Positions 39,054 to 50,269 of a DNA stretch of 64,000 bases are shown piece by piece. The notes below the pieces were generated by a model. It was given only the letters and a program-made list of their open reading frames with translations, ran no database searches and had not been told where the DNA came from. The number at the start of each line of letters is the position of its first letter. Positions within the stretch are counted from its first letter, which is position 1. The translations under genes were made by a program, and so were the position numbers. Origin of the DNA: Echinicola shivajiensis (GTDB lineage: Bacteria > Bacteroidota > Bacteroidia > Cytophagales > Cyclobacteriaceae); assembly GCF_018642165.1 (NCBI RefSeq), contig NZ_JAHHZM010000005.1, forward strand, positions 310,001 through 374,000, written 5' to 3'.

Positions 39054-42000
39054 CTATTGGCCTAAATTAAATCGTAATTGTCCACCAAATGCAGTAGAAC
39101 TTCTTCTATAGGCCGTGGTGATTTTTGGATCATTGACCGTACGGTCAAAATACAGGGAAACTTTTAGGTTTTGGTTGATGATATATCCCACTGTTGGACG
39201 GATCTGTAAGTTGAGGTTTCCATTGGTAACAGTGCTGCCTTCTTCAATCTTTCTCTGAAGGGTTTGCGTGTCCACAATACTTGTGCTGACCCTAATTTCA
39301 AGGTCATTGTTCAAAACTTCCTGCTGTCCCTGGATCTTAAAAGGAATTTTAACTCCAGATTTGGTATAGCCAAGATCAAACCTAAAATCATGACTGCTTT
39401 GCTCAGTTACCTGTGCATTGGAGAAGTTTAGGCCAATATTTCTTTCTGTATTGTATTCAAAAGAAATGTTCATCCTGCTTTTGGTCAGTACATCAATGCC
39501 TACTAATGGAGCAAATCTTTCTGAAATGACCACTTGGTTGAAAATATAGACAGGGATATAACTTCCAAATTCATCAGTGATACTGGCCAGTGGATATTGC
39601 TGTAGGTTATTGTATAATTCAAGCCCAGATTGATATAGCAATGAATTGGAGAAATTGCTCACATCATATGAAGAAGTGTAATTATGGGTAAGGTTGATTG
39701 AGCTGAAGTGTTCCTGGAATACTGCCAACCTGGAAAGACCTCTGTATTCCACCCTCCAATTTGGAAGAGGGAACTTAGGGAAAGGACTTAAATCTATATC
39801 TTCTGCAGATTTACCTGAATAAGCTGCAAGGAAGGAAGGCACGAGCACATCCTGACCATTTAGGTTATATTCACCACCTGGATTTAAAGCCTCCAGTCTG
39901 GATTTGATGACCGGTCTGTAATTCTCGAAATTACTGAACAAAGGAGAGTTGTTCTGGTCATCATTTTTGGCAAAGGCTGTTTTGATGATATTATAACTGA
40001 TGCTATAAGCGCCCAAGCGATTAGGATTGATGGAAATATATTTGTCATCCATTTCACTGTCGCGCCTAAATATTTCAGCATATTGCCCTGTTTCCCGCTT
40101 TCGCATATCCAATGTAATGCGTAAATCCTTGATTGGTTCTAAAATGGCGTTTATCTGAAGGTTCTTTACCTGGTTTTGCCGGAAGGTCTGAGTCAACTCA
40201 GTACTAGGGGCCATGAGACCTTGGTTGGCCAGATCATATCTAATATCAGCGTTTTGGCTACCGAATATGAAGCCAAGTCCTGGATTCATAAAGCTTCTGT
40301 CCAATCCAAATAAACTGGTGTTTTCCATATAACCCGGAAGGAAAGTGCCTTCGGTAATGCTATAACGACCAGATACCTCTTTAAGCATCATGGCAAACTT
40401 CAGGAAGCCATTAAAGAATCCATCTGTTTTAATGGTATCCTGGGCCTGTCTTTGCCCCGGGATGGAAGGTCGCTTAGGGGTGTTGAGCACCCGGAGTTTG
40501 GTGACCTTATTGTACAGCTTGATCATGTCCAATTTTCCAGTAAAGGAACGGTCCCTAGTATTTTGAATGACATTACCTAAGGTGTCCTTTTGACCTATGG
40601 ACCCCGTCAACCAGCTATAAGTAGCTTCATAGCGGAAATCAGTGCTAATCCAGTCAAGGAAAGGAACCTTTTCCGTAGGGATATGATAATTGGTCACCAA
40701 GGAATGGTTATAGTTGGTAGTCCTACCAAATTTTCTAAGGTTAGTTCGGACGGAGTCTCGTTTTGCTTCCGTATCCAAGTCTCCTTCTGGTTCATCAACA
40801 AGCGCATTTACCCTGGCTGTATAATCAAAGGAAAGGTTATTGGTCAGATCCCAGTTAAGGCTATAAAAGCGATTGATATAATAACTCTTTTGGAATAATG
40901 GCGCGACATTTTCAATGGTGAGCTGATCATTCCGGTATTGGGTCCTCATAAATCGCCTGTCCATATCTATTCTGGCCGTCATCAATGTTGGGGCAAGATT
41001 CAGGTTGAAGTCCTTGATCAATTGTAAATAAGGACTGCCCATTTTTTCCGAGTTTTTAAAGGGCTCAATTAGTACTGGCTCTGGCGAATAGCTGTAAGCT
41101 ATATTTCCTCTATAAGTCTCAAAAGTATAGTCCTGCGTGTTGATATTGCTTTGCTTTACTAATCCATAAGCATAAGAAAAGGAGAAATTGGACAGGTCAT
41201 AAATTCTGTTTTTGTCATTGTCTTCCTTCTTGATCTTACGCACATTGGTAAAACTGATATTCCTTCTTTTTACCTGATCGAGCACCAGCTCTTTATATGC
41301 TTCCCTTTCTGCATCTGTCCTGAATTTGGATAAGGCAAGTTCAAAAGGAACATCTGGATTGAGCGGGTCATATTGAGGCTTGGTAGTGGCATTTTCCATA
41401 CTGACGTACATTGGGATGCTTACCCTCAATGCCTCTGGCAATAAGCGGTCTACCTGTACATTGGCAGAAATATCATATTGTGTGCTGGATTCTCTGGACC
41501 TTTGGGAGAGCCTAGTCTCCAGTCCTCCAAATCCAAAGGTGTTGTGTCGAATAGTAGAGGAGATGGTTGCCACATCAGCAATCTGGGCATTCAATCTGGC
41601 ATTGGCGGCCCAGCCTGAAGATTTATTGAAGTCAACTACCCTCAATTCATTGGCCCAGATACAGATGGATTTGCTTGCCCCGCCAGTGGAAGAAGGGTTT
41701 CTTACTCCAATCATCAACCCCTGTACATAATTCAATTCAGGACGACCTACAACAGTTACCTTATACTGTCTGATTTGGGAAGTATAAGGTAAGTTTTGAG
41801 GAGATTGGTTATTGTCCCTTTCAGATTTTACACCTACTATCTCATCAATTCCAATATTGATCTCATTCAGCTCGGGCCATATTTGCTGCGGATCACGGGT
41901 GCCAGTAGGTGTGATGTATAAAGGAACCTCTATTTCATAATAGTTGTCCGTATAATCTGTTCCCAATCTCAAAAACGCACTTATTTCTCCATCTTCAGCA

Positions 42001-45000
42001 TCTTCACTATCGGCATGGAAGAACATTTTTAAGCGGCCATATTGTACCAAGTCCAAGTTGACATTCTTGAAAACGGCCCTGGCATCTCGGCTTTGCAAGT
42101 TTTCCACGCATAGTCTTAGGGATTGCTCATTTAGTTGTCTCTCTACTGTAGAAGTATTGTCCCTGTCCCTGATTATTCCAGGAGGCAGGACATAAGGGCT
42201 TTGGTTGGCATTGCCTTGGCTGTTTTCCTCGATATTTACTACTCCTACTGTCAGGTTGGATACATCTGGTTCAGGTACTTCAAATAAACCTCTTTCATAC
42301 AGTGACTCTTGGAATGTTCTCCATTGGCTGCCCACCATCTGGAACTTGGCCATTCTCAATACCACAGGCTGCTCAAAATCGGTAAGGTAAGTTCTTACGA
42401 ATCGCATTGATTTGAAACCTGTTATGTCTCCCTGAACATTGTCAGGTTGTCGAACAGGGATTCGGAACAGGTACCAGTTTACTTCATCCCCATTTTCATT
42501 ATGTGTAACCTTGTCCACAATATTGTTTTGACCAACGATCAATTGACCAGGCCGAAGATCTACCTCATATTCATAATAATTTTCAATCTCATTGATCGTA
42601 TTATCATTGTTCAGGTCTTCATTATCCGGCTTATTGGAACCGGAAGGGGTGTAAGGTAGATTGGAATTTTCTATAATGGGGGTATTGTTTTCAAGGCCAT
42701 TGAAGTATTTGTAACGCTCTAGAATCTTAATGTTTTGTTGGTCCAAATCATCCCCCAGATAATACTGAAACTTATCCGCTGAAGGATCATCTTCAATTTG
42801 CGCGTAAATATCAGGGTCCACATTTAATCGGTTAAGGTAGCGGTCTGCAAAGTAAGTGACTTCATCTTCACTACTGAGTCCATCCAAACCTACGTCTTGG
42901 TTAGGCCGGGCCTCAGGTGAATTATCAAAACCTGGAGTAAGGTACTGTTGGCTGGTTACTCTACCCCATTCATTTTCGTTGGTGGCATTGGGATCTCCAT
43001 CAGCAGGCAAGCCATTTTCAAAAGCATGTCTACCATCCATCATTACATCCTCAGAGATTTCCCCAAGGTTGATCATTAGTTTACCACCAGTGGTGTTGTT
43101 TTCATTGAAAACTCCATCCAACACCCGGCCGTTTTCACCAGAAATGAAAGGGTCCATCAACCAGAATTCTATGTACTCAATATTTGTCCTATCGAAATCC
43201 ACATCGGAGGTGATGGCTCTAGTAATGCCTCCGTAATTATCTTCTGGATTAGGAAGTAGTCCTCGACGGTCAAGATTGGGATTGTAATTGTACATGCCTC
43301 TTTCATGTGGGAAATAGGCCAGTTCAAATAAGGGTTCAGGGGTGACAATTACATCTCTATCCCTTTGCGGGAATATTTCTTGAGGAATAACCCTTCTTAC
43401 GTAATGGTTTTTTCTGTCCTCGGAATTGATGTTGTCAGGTACGCCTTGGCCACTTTCTCGGTAAAAAACATTGTCAATATTGTACCATGCCAATCTAGCT
43501 CTCCTGTAAGCATTCCCAAGCCTGTCTTCGGTTTGCATGCTTAGATCAAAGCGATCATCCTCGGTGCGCGGAGTAGCTGAAAGCTTCCAGTTTTGTGAAG
43601 CACCACCCAAACTAAAAGGAGTTACTGCAGTTTCAAAATCATCAATATAGGAAGCTCCTTCTCCATTTACCTTATTAGAAGTACCGGGAATCAACTGGGC
43701 AAATTCCCCATTGAAGGTAATCAGGGACTTTTCCTTAGTGTCAGTAAATGGAAGTACATCGGCTAATTTGGTTAGCCATCTGGATTCGTCACTGTAATTG
43801 ACATCTAAGCCCCAAAGGCTATTTTTTATGGTTTCGCTTCCAGTACTGATACGGGTGATATTTGGCCTTTCATTTAGGTAAAGGAAAGTACCCCCAATAT
43901 TGAATTTATCATTGAACAAATAATCGAATCGGGTACCTAGTAAGCTTCTGGTTTGGAAGGAAACAAGATCCGCTTTTTCAAAACTAATGGATATGCGTTT
44001 TCCTGAGGAAAGGATTCCCTCGTTAATAATGACCACTCTTCCTATATTATAATCCACCGTATAATCCACGCCTTCGGTAAGAGGAATATTACCAGCCCTT
44101 ACTAAGACGGAACCTTCAGAAATATTCAGTCCAGGCAGCATGATTTCAGATGAAGACCCTGCAGTCAAGCTTCCCTTCAAATAATATTTGTTGAGCCTGG
44201 TTACCAATTCTGCATCAGCTTTGGTGGTACGGTAAAGCGTGTCATAAACAAATTTATCCTTGAGGCTTTCCTCGTTAGGAAGGAAATTTTCACTTAATGT
44301 TTGCCCAAATGGTTCCAAGACAGGGAAGATCAACATGCCCTTTTCTGGCAGTATGGTCAAACCTGGCACGAAATCAAAATTACCATCAGGCTGAGGGTCA
44401 TTTTGTGGGTTAAGGTTGTCCAGTTTCATTAACCTGATCAATGGAACATCTTTTACTTGTTCTCCTTCTAATAAGCTCGGGTTATCCAACCCTGTCCGGT
44501 CATCCCTATATATTACCTGCAGCTGGAAGCCCGTTTGTTGGATTTGATTGGCATTGAAATTATAGATGTTTTTCATCATCAAGTCCCAAGTAGGAACATT
44601 GACATTGATTCTTGCAGGTCTTAATAATTTCAGGAATAACACATCTGATTCAGCACGGTTTTGATAGTCTTCAGACATTTCACCCACTTTATAGGACTGG
44701 CCATTATAGGTGTACTCAAAGGAGATGGCAACTACCTCATCATTTTGTAATTTCCTGTTTAAGCTTAAGTATCCTAATTCCTTATGGAATGTGTATTCAT
44801 TTTCTGCAAGCTTTCTTGCCCCATTGACTTGGGTGAAATCAGTACCTTTTACAAGATTAAGGTCATTTTCTATGGCCGTGGAGGCATTGTCATAAGGTCT
44901 AAAGGATGGATTTGATGTAAGGGTTTTGAAAAGCTGGTTGGCATCATTACTTGCTGGGCTTCCAGGGACACCAGTCCCAATACTTGGGTTTTCTGGTTTA

Positions 45001-46181
45001 TAGATTCTTTGGCCCTCACCCAAGTCCATAAAGGCCACAAAGTTTCTCAGGGTTTCTGTGTTATTGGCCCTGTTCATAATATAAACTTCTACCCTTGTGA
45101 CGTTTACACCAGAAAGGATTTGCGGTAATCCTCTTAGCCATCTTTCGTAATTTTCCCTAAAGAAATGGGCCAAAAAGAAGTGTCGGTTATCATCATACTC
45201 TGAGGCCCTGATTTCGAAAGGTCTACCTTGACCACCGCCTTCAATGACAATCTCATCTCTTCTGCCCCTTTGTGTAGACGCTACAGAAGTCATAAATAGC
45301 TTACCAAATTGCAACTGGGTTTTGACCCCAAAAAGGTTTTGAGCACCCTGGATAAGGCTATTTTGAACAGGCATGCTCACATTACCAATCTCTATACTTT
45401 TGACAATGTCTTCTTCAAACCCCCTATATTCAACCTTGAGTTGGTTTTCAAAGTCAAAGGAATTATTGCTGTCAAAATTGGCATTAATCTGCATTTTTTG
45501 TCCCAGGCTTCCATTGACACTCATTTGGATTTGCTGATCAAAGTTGAAACCACCATTTTGTTGTTGCCTAATGGGAATGGAAGGGTTGTCTATTCTTCTG
45601 AAAATTCCCCCAAAGTCCAGGTTGACGTATCCTGTTGGGGTAATATTGATTTCACTGCCTCCAAACAGCCTGTCAAAGGTTGGGCTCATGGTGATAGGGG
45701 GGATCAAGCCTCTACCGCTTACTGCACTTTCTCCATACATGCCTCGGGACCGGTTTCTCCAGTACTCATGACGCATGCGTAGCTCTTGGATTTTTGAAAA
45801 TTCTTCAAAGTTGAAATAATAGCCAGGTGCCACATCCGTGGAGTCCAACTCATCATAAACCTTATAATGAATGGTGGAATCCATTTGTACCTCTACTTGC
45901 TTTTCAGCAGGCCCAGATTGGTAAAAAGGAGACTTACGGTTTTGGAATGGAGATTGACTTGGAAATAGTGGATTAGTCTCAAAATTATCCCAAAGCAAGA
46001 AAGAAGGTAATGTTCTTCTTTTGTCCAAAGAATCCACCAAATTCGGTACAGTATCCTGAACGACATTTTGAGCGGTCGTCTCGTTAGAAAACAAGAAAAT
46101 CGCTGCTAACAACAAAGTAATTGTTGTATAAAAGTAGGTTGGGTTACTTGTTGAGAAAAAGTAATGTCTCACTGTAGTCAA
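39054..46181 (-). CDS. sprA: SprA, giant outer-membrane translocon of type IX secretion/gliding
   Basis: 2375 residues, the size expected of SprA (about 2,300-2,500). A signal/anchor segment at about 18-38 ends ETTAQ. The protein is beta-strand-rich throughout, with long stretches of amphipathic strands (IEIGNVSMPVQNSLIQGAQNLFGVKTQLQFGKLFMTSVASTQRGRR in pieces) and the repeated plug/barrel texture of the SprA superfamily. It ends in an aromatic barrel strand region (RSSTAFGGQLRFNLGQ). SprA forms the 36-strand outer-membrane pore through which T9SS substrates leave and is needed for gliding in Flavobacterium. It is 11 bp downstream of ruvA and upstream of gcvH. No T9SS C-terminal sorting domain is evident in the PUL enzymes here, so they probably stay periplasmic or are lipoproteins. 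Confidence 0.96.
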   Translation of the reverse strand: MTTVRHYFFSTSNPTYFYTTITLLLAAIFLFSNETTAQNVVQDTVPNLVDSLDKRRTLPSFLLWDNFETNPLFPSQSPFQNRKSPFYQSGPAEKQVEVQMDSTIHYKVYDELDSTDVAPGYYFNFEEFSKIQELRMRHEYWRNRSRGMYGESAVSGRGLIPPITMSPTFDRLFGGSEINITPTGYVNLDFGGIFRRIDNPSIPIRQQQNGGFNFDQQIQMSVNGSLGQKMQINANFDSNNSFDFENQLKVEYRGFEEDIVKSIEIGNVSMPVQNSLIQGAQNLFGVKTQLQFGKLFMTSVASTQRGRRDEIVIEGGGQGRPFEIRASEYDDNRHFFLAHFFRENYERWLRGLPQILSGVNVTRVEVYIMNRANNTETLRNFVAFMDLGEGQRIYKPENPSIGTGVPGSPASNDANQLFKTLTSNPSFRPYDNASTAIENDLNLVKGTDFTQVNGARKLAENEYTFHKELGYLSLNRKLQNDEVVAISFEYTYNGQSYKVGEMSEDYQNRAESDVLFLKLLRPARINVNVPTWDLMMKNIYNFNANQIQQTGFQLQVIYRDDRTGLDNPSLLEGEQVKDVPLIRLMKLDNLNPQNDPQPDGNFDFVPGLTILPEKGMLIFPVLEPFGQTLSENFLPNEESLKDKFVYDTLYRTTKADAELVTRLNKYYLKGSLTAGSSSEIMLPGLNISEGSVLVRAGNIPLTEGVDYTVDYNIGRVVIINEGILSSGKRISISFEKADLVSFQTRSLLGTRFDYLFNDKFNIGGTFLYLNERPNITRISTGSETIKNSLWGLDVNYSDESRWLTKLADVLPFTDTKEKSLITFNGEFAQLIPGTSNKVNGEGASYIDDFETAVTPFSLGGASQNWKLSATPRTEDDRFDLSMQTEDRLGNAYRRARLAWYNIDNVFYRESGQGVPDNINSEDRKNHYVRRVIPQEIFPQRDRDVIVTPEPLFELAYFPHERGMYNYNPNLDRRGLLPNPEDNYGGITRAITSDVDFDRTNIEYIEFWLMDPFISGENGRVLDGVFNENNTTGGKLMINLGEISEDVMMDGRHAFENGLPADGDPNATNENEWGRVTSQQYLTPGFDNSPEARPNQDVGLDGLSSEDEVTYFADRYLNRLNVDPDIYAQIEDDPSADKFQYYLGDDLDQQNIKILERYKYFNGLENNTPIIENSNLPYTPSGSNKPDNEDLNNDNTINEIENYYEYEVDLRPGQLIVGQNNIVDKVTHNENGDEVNWYLFRIPVRQPDNVQGDITGFKSMRFVRTYLTDFEQPVVLRMAKFQMVGSQWRTFQESLYERGLFEVPEPDVSNLTVGVVNIEENSQGNANQSPYVLPPGIIRDRDNTSTVERQLNEQSLRLCVENLQSRDARAVFKNVNLDLVQYGRLKMFFHADSEDAEDGEISAFLRLGTDYTDNYYEIEVPLYITPTGTRDPQQIWPELNEINIGIDEIVGVKSERDNNQSPQNLPYTSQIRQYKVTVVGRPELNYVQGLMIGVRNPSSTGGASKSICIWANELRVVDFNKSSGWAANARLNAQIADVATISSTIRHNTFGFGGLETRLSQRSRESSTQYDISANVQVDRLLPEALRVSIPMYVSMENATTKPQYDPLNPDVPFELALSKFRTDAEREAYKELVLDQVKRRNISFTNVRKIKKEDNDKNRIYDLSNFSFSYAYGLVKQSNINTQDYTFETYRGNIAYSYSPEPVLIEPFKNSEKMGSPYLQLIKDFNLNLAPTLMTARIDMDRRFMRTQYRNDQLTIENVAPLFQKSYYINRFYSLNWDLTNNLSFDYTARVNALVDEPEGDLDTEAKRDSVRTNLRKFGRTTNYNHSLVTNYHIPTEKVPFLDWISTDFRYEATYSWLTGSIGQKDTLGNVIQNTRDRSFTGKLDMIKLYNKVTKLRVLNTPKRPSIPGQRQAQDTIKTDGFFNGFLKFAMMLKEVSGRYSITEGTFLPGYMENTSLFGLDRSFMNPGLGFIFGSQNADIRYDLANQGLMAPSTELTQTFRQNQVKNLQINAILEPIKDLRITLDMRKRETGQYAEIFRRDSEMDDKYISINPNRLGAYSISYNIIKTAFAKNDDQNNSPLFSNFENYRPVIKSRLEALNPGGEYNLNGQDVLVPSFLAAYSGKSAEDIDLSPFPKFPLPNWRVEYRGLSRLAVFQEHFSSINLTHNYTSSYDVSNFSNSLLYQSGLELYNNLQQYPLASITDEFGSYIPVYIFNQVVISERFAPLVGIDVLTKSRMNISFEYNTERNIGLNFSNAQVTEQSSHDFRFDLGYTKSGVKIPFKIQGQQEVLNNDLEIRVSTSIVDTQTLQRKIEEGSTVTNGNLNLQIRPTVGYIINQNLKVSLYFDRTVNDPKITTAYRRSSTAFGGQLRFNLGQ

Positions 46182-46192
46182 ACTTGAATAAA

Positions 46193-46792
46193 TTAAGTTG
46201 ACCTTAAAGATGCTTTAATTAATTCTTCCAAAGAAATTTCTGTGCCGCTTTTTTTCAAAATTGTATTGATATTTTTTTCTGCAACAGCTTTGGTAAAACC
46301 TAGGGTTAATAGTGCCTGTAAAGCCTCCTCTTTGACGGCATTGTTCTGTTGGATGAAACCTGAAGGAGCAGTAATTGAGCTTTCAATGCCTTCTTTTTGA
46401 ATTTTATCTTTCAGCTCCAATACAATCCTTTGAGCTGTCTTGGCACCAACGCCTTTTACTCTTTGAATAGTCTTGTGGTCGTCATGAATAATGGCTGCAC
46501 TCAATTCATCCACATTTAGTGAGGATAAGATCATCAGACCAGTATTGGGACCAACACCACTGATGGAAATTAGTAATAGAAAAAGCTTTTTTTCTTGCTC
46601 TTCCTTAAAGCCAAAGAGTGTATGGGAATCTTCTTTGATATGTAAATGAGTGAGGAGCATTATTTGCTCCTCATCCTTTACTTGGGAATAGGTGTTCAAG
46701 GATATCTTGACATGGTAGCCTATTCCATTAATATCTATGACCACATAGGTTGGGTCTTTGGTAACTAATCTTCCTTTTAAATAATCTATCAT
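46193..46792 (-). CDS. ruvA: Holliday junction branch migration protein RuvA
   Basis: 199 residues, the standard length. The N-terminal OB-fold ([31 protein letters not shown]) is followed by two helix-hairpin-helix motifs (LLISISGVGPNTGLMILSSL and IQRVKGVGAKTAQRIVLELKDK), then a C-terminal RuvB-binding domain (EEALQALLTLGFTKAVAEKNINTIL). It binds Holliday junctions as a tetramer and loads the RuvB motor. The start overlaps the maeB stop by 4 bp (ATGA), and sprA follows 11 bp downstream. Confidence 0.98.
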   Translation of the reverse strand: MIDYLKGRLVTKDPTYVVIDINGIGYHVKISLNTYSQVKDEEQIMLLTHLHIKEDSHTLFGFKEEQEKKLFLLLISISGVGPNTGLMILSSLNVDELSAAIIHDDHKTIQRVKGVGAKTAQRIVLELKDKIQKEGIESSITAPSGFIQQNNAVKEEALQALLTLGFTKAVAEKNINTILKKSGTEISLEELIKASLRST

Positions 46793-49062
46793 ACTTTTTC
46801 GTGACTTTGTGCATCCACCACTGCTATGGCAACCATATTTACAATCTCCCTGATGGAACTACCAAGCTGTAAGATATGGACTGGTTTGTTCATTCCCAAA
46901 AGTATTGGCCCGATAGCTTCTGCATTACCAATTCCTGCCACCAGCTTATAGGCAATGTTTCCTGAACTCAAATTAGGGAAAATCAGTGTATTGGCTTTTT
47001 TGCCTGCAAGGGCACTGAATGGATAATTCTCTTGCTGGATTTCTTCACTTAGTGCCACATTACCCTGCATCTCACCTTCTATGACCAAGTCTGGGAATTT
47101 TGCTTTTGCTTTGGCAGTGGCCAAAGCGGTTTTAGTTGGAGTGTTTCCTTTTGCCGAACCAAAGTTAGAGTAGGAGAGAACTGCCACCCTAGGTTCCATA
47201 TCAAAGAAACGGACTGCCTCAGCAGTCAATCCAATGATTTCCACCATTTGATCTACCGTTGGGTTAACGTTTACCGTGGTATCTGCAAAGAAGAAAGGTC
47301 CTTTGTCCGAATTCATGATATACATACCCGCCACTCGATCCACATCCTTTTTCACTCCAATCACATGAAGAGCAGGAAGGATCGTTTTGGGATAATCCTT
47401 GGTCAAACCTGAGATCAATGCATCAGCTTCACCAAGTTCTACCATCATAGCTCCGAAATAATTTCGGTCTCGCATCAATTTTTGGCCTTCAAAAGGTGTT
47501 AAGCCTTTTCTTTTACGTTTGTCATAAAGGATTTTACCGTAGCGTTCCAGCCTTTCTGGATCTTCAAATGGGTCAATAATTTGAACATTGTCCAGTTCAA
47601 GCGAGTTATCGGCAATCAGCTTCATGATGGTTTCTCGGTGGCCAAGAAGTATAGGTTCACCTATTTTTTCATCAATAATTAGCTGGGCTGCTTTAAGTAT
47701 TTTGCGGTTGTCTGCTTCTGCAAAAACAATTCGCTTAGGATTCTTCTTGGCTCTGGAAATTACTCTGGACATCAATCGCTGATCAATACCGATTCTTTCC
47801 TGTAGCTCAAGTTCATATGCTTCCCAATCCGTAATAGGGTTTTGAGCAACTCCGGACTCCATTGCAGCCTTCGCCACTGCTGGGGCAATGGTCGTAATTA
47901 GTCTTGGATCCAAGGGTTTAGGTATCAAATATTTTCTACCAAACCCCAGTTGATCATCGCCATAAGCTTTGTTGACAATATCCGGCACAGGATCTTTGGC
48001 TAATTTGGCAATGGCATGGGCAGTTGCCAATTTCATTTCTTCATTGATGCCGGTGGCCCTTACGTCCAAAGCCCCCCTGAAAATATAAGGGAATCCTAAG
48101 ACATTATTTACCTGATTGGGATAATCCGATCTACCAGTCGCCATGATCAGGTCTTCTCTGGTAGAAGTGGCCAATTCATAAGCAATTTCTGGGTTAGGAT
48201 TGGCCAAGGCAAAGACTATAGGGTTTTCAGCCATTAGTTTGATTTGCTCTGGGGAAACGATATTTCCTGCGGAAAGCCCCAAAAATACATCAGCCCCCTT
48301 CATGGCATCACTAAGATGGTGAAGATCATTACCTGGATAGGCAAATTCTCTTCTAATGTCATCCAAATCTTCACGATCTGCAGTGATAACACCTTCCTTA
48401 TCTACCATGACAAGGTTTTCCTTTTTCACGCCAAGGGATATATAAAACCTAGTACATGAAATGGCAGCAGCCCCAGCACCTAGGACCACTAGTTTAATAT
48501 CTTCGATTTTTTTATCGACAATTTCCAGGGCATTGAGTAAAGCGGCACCGGAAATGATTGCCGTGCCATGCTGATCATCGTGCATGACAGGGATTTTCAT
48601 CTCTTTTTTTAGGGACTGCTCTATCTCAAAACATTCAGGAGCCTTGATGTCCTCAAGATTCACTCCGCCAAATGTGGGTTCCAGGGATTTAATGATTTGG
48701 ATAAGCTTTTTGGGGTCTTTTTCATCAATTTCAATGTCAAAGACGTCAATGCCAGCAAATTTTTTAAAAAGCACACCTTTTCCTTCCATTACTGGTTTGC
48801 CAGCTTCTGGACCAATATCCCCCAGACCGAGAACAGCTGTTCCATTGGAAATTACAGCCACCAAATTACCTTTGGCGGTGTACTTATAAACATTCTCTTT
48901 TTGAGCGGCAATTTCTAAACAGGGTTCTGCAACACCTGGTGAGTAAGCTAGCGCCAGATCCAACTGACTAGATAAAGGTTTGGTGGGAACTACTTCAATT
49001 TTTCCCGGACTTCCTTGGCTATGATATCCAAGCGCGTCCTCTTTTCTGATTTTAATCGCCAT
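46789..49062 (-). CDS. maeB: NADP-dependent malic enzyme with phosphotransacetylase-like domain
   Basis: 757 residues, the two-domain MaeB type. Residues about 15-420 are the malic enzyme domain: [70 protein letters not shown], and the nucleotide-binding [14 protein letters not shown]. Residues about 430-750 are a phosphate acetyltransferase-like domain ([56 protein letters not shown]), which in the family regulates rather than catalyses. It decarboxylates malate to pyruvate, supplying NADPH. It sits between the DUF4837 lipoprotein gene (22 bp) and ruvA (4-bp overlap). Confidence 0.97.
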   Translation of the reverse strand: MAIKIRKEDALGYHSQGSPGKIEVVPTKPLSSQLDLALAYSPGVAEPCLEIAAQKENVYKYTAKGNLVAVISNGTAVLGLGDIGPEAGKPVMEGKGVLFKKFAGIDVFDIEIDEKDPKKLIQIIKSLEPTFGGVNLEDIKAPECFEIEQSLKKEMKIPVMHDDQHGTAIISGAALLNALEIVDKKIEDIKLVVLGAGAAAISCTRFYISLGVKKENLVMVDKEGVITADREDLDDIRREFAYPGNDLHHLSDAMKGADVFLGLSAGNIVSPEQIKLMAENPIVFALANPNPEIAYELATSTREDLIMATGRSDYPNQVNNVLGFPYIFRGALDVRATGINEEMKLATAHAIAKLAKDPVPDIVNKAYGDDQLGFGRKYLIPKPLDPRLITTIAPAVAKAAMESGVAQNPITDWEAYELELQERIGIDQRLMSRVISRAKKNPKRIVFAEADNRKILKAAQLIIDEKIGEPILLGHRETIMKLIADNSLELDNVQIIDPFEDPERLERYGKILYDKRKRKGLTPFEGQKLMRDRNYFGAMMVELGEADALISGLTKDYPKTILPALHVIGVKKDVDRVAGMYIMNSDKGPFFFADTTVNVNPTVDQMVEIIGLTAEAVRFFDMEPRVAVLSYSNFGSAKGNTPTKTALATAKAKAKFPDLVIEGEMQGNVALSEEIQQENYPFSALAGKKANTLIFPNLSSGNIAYKLVAGIGNAEAIGPILLGMNKPVHILQLGSSIREIVNMVAIAVVDAQSHEKV

Positions 49063-49084
49063 GCTAAGCTATATATTGGATTTA

Positions 49085-50179
49085 TTATTGAGCAGCTTCC
49101 GGGAATTTCGTGGCCAATAATATGGTCTCTATTTCCCTAAGCGCTGATTTGTGGGTTTCATTAGGATAATAAAGGAAACCTTCCATATAGTATAGTTTCC
49201 CTCTTTTTTGGTCAACTACAATATAGGAAAGAAAAGACCCGCCCATGCTAATATTATTGGTTCTCCATTGCCCGCGCATTTCAAGGGCATATTTTCCATC
49301 TACTTTAATATCCCTAAATGAAGGAATAATTTGGGTCTCGGTTTTAAGATAAGAATTCGGTTTTTCTGGATCTCCAAAAATCCTTTCCTTAAGAATTTGG
49401 TCACGGAACTGAATAATATTTTCAGGGAATACTTGCTCTTCAGAGGTATAGTCTGTTTCGTAAAAAAATAGGCTGATATCTGCTCTTTGGGTGTTTGGTG
49501 TAGGTTGTCTCAACCACATAAAATGGTCTTCTTCCTTAACAAATTGGTATGAGGCAGGAATTTTAAGGTCAAGGTTGAATTTTTCCTTTGCCTTGGTTTC
49601 AATAGCTCCATTTCTACGATTAAAAATGGCTGTGCTCAATCTGTTTCTTTCTCTTACCTCAAAAAGGTTTTGAAGTTTCCCCTTGTTTTTATTCAAGTTA
49701 TTAACCAATTCTTCCTCATTGTTTCCAAAAAGGTAAATGACTTCCTGGCCTTGGGCGTATTCATCTTCATTCCTGATCATAAATAAGGAGTTATCCTCTA
49801 GGGCCTTTTCCTTGGATTGAGGGCTAAATTGAGCACTAATCATTCTGCTGCCAGGTTTTTTGTCATCAAATGTGGTGACATAGACAATATTATAGGCCAT
49901 TTTTAAAATCCTAGTCATGGTCCTAGGGTCTACTTTTCGAATATCGAAAATGGTTTCTTCCCTTACCAAGCCTTTGATGTCTTCCTCGAATACATTCTCT
50001 AGCGCATCCTTTACAGGCCCTTTATATTTTAGGGAGTCTATGACCAATAATATCTCACCATGACCTCCTCTGGCCTTGGGTTTATTGCTTCCTGATTCAC
50101 TTTTAAGGTTTTCACAACTTGAAATGATGACCGTAAATACTATAGCGGCGGCTAATATGAATATTCTTTTCGTAGACAT
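49085..50179 (-). CDS. DUF4837 family lipoprotein
   Basis: 364 residues with a lipobox (VIISSC, Cys22) followed by ENLKSESGSNKPKARGGHGEILLVID. The mature part alternates alpha and beta and has no catalytic motif I recognise; the arrangement fits the DUF4837 family, which is restricted to Bacteroidota and often lies near maeB and LysM lytic transglycosylase genes as here. Function unknown; an envelope location is likely. It is the first gene of the maeB-ruvA-sprA cluster, separated from the transglycosylase gene by about 90 bp. Confidence 0.85.
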   Translation of the reverse strand: MSTKRIFILAAAIVFTVIISSCENLKSESGSNKPKARGGHGEILLVIDSLKYKGPVKDALENVFEEDIKGLVREETIFDIRKVDPRTMTRILKMAYNIVYVTTFDDKKPGSRMISAQFSPQSKEKALEDNSLFMIRNEDEYAQGQEVIYLFGNNEEELVNNLNKNKGKLQNLFEVRERNRLSTAIFNRRNGAIETKAKEKFNLDLKIPASYQFVKEEDHFMWLRQPTPNTQRADISLFFYETDYTSEEQVFPENIIQFRDQILKERIFGDPEKPNSYLKTETQIIPSFRDIKVDGKYALEMRGQWRTNNISMGGSFLSYIVVDQKRGKLYYMEGFLYYPNETHKSALREIETILLATKFPEAAQ

Positions 50180-50269
50180 TTTTCGAATGATTTGGTTAAG
50201 GACTGATTACAATTTATAAAAATATGTGGGAGGGTGAAAGTTATTATTAAAAAATTAGTTATGAACTTA

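Noticed and set aside
39884-45782. Several plus-strand and alternate-frame open frames of 60-157 codons across sprA
   Set aside because: All are antisense or out-of-frame shadows of one uninterrupted 2375-codon gene.
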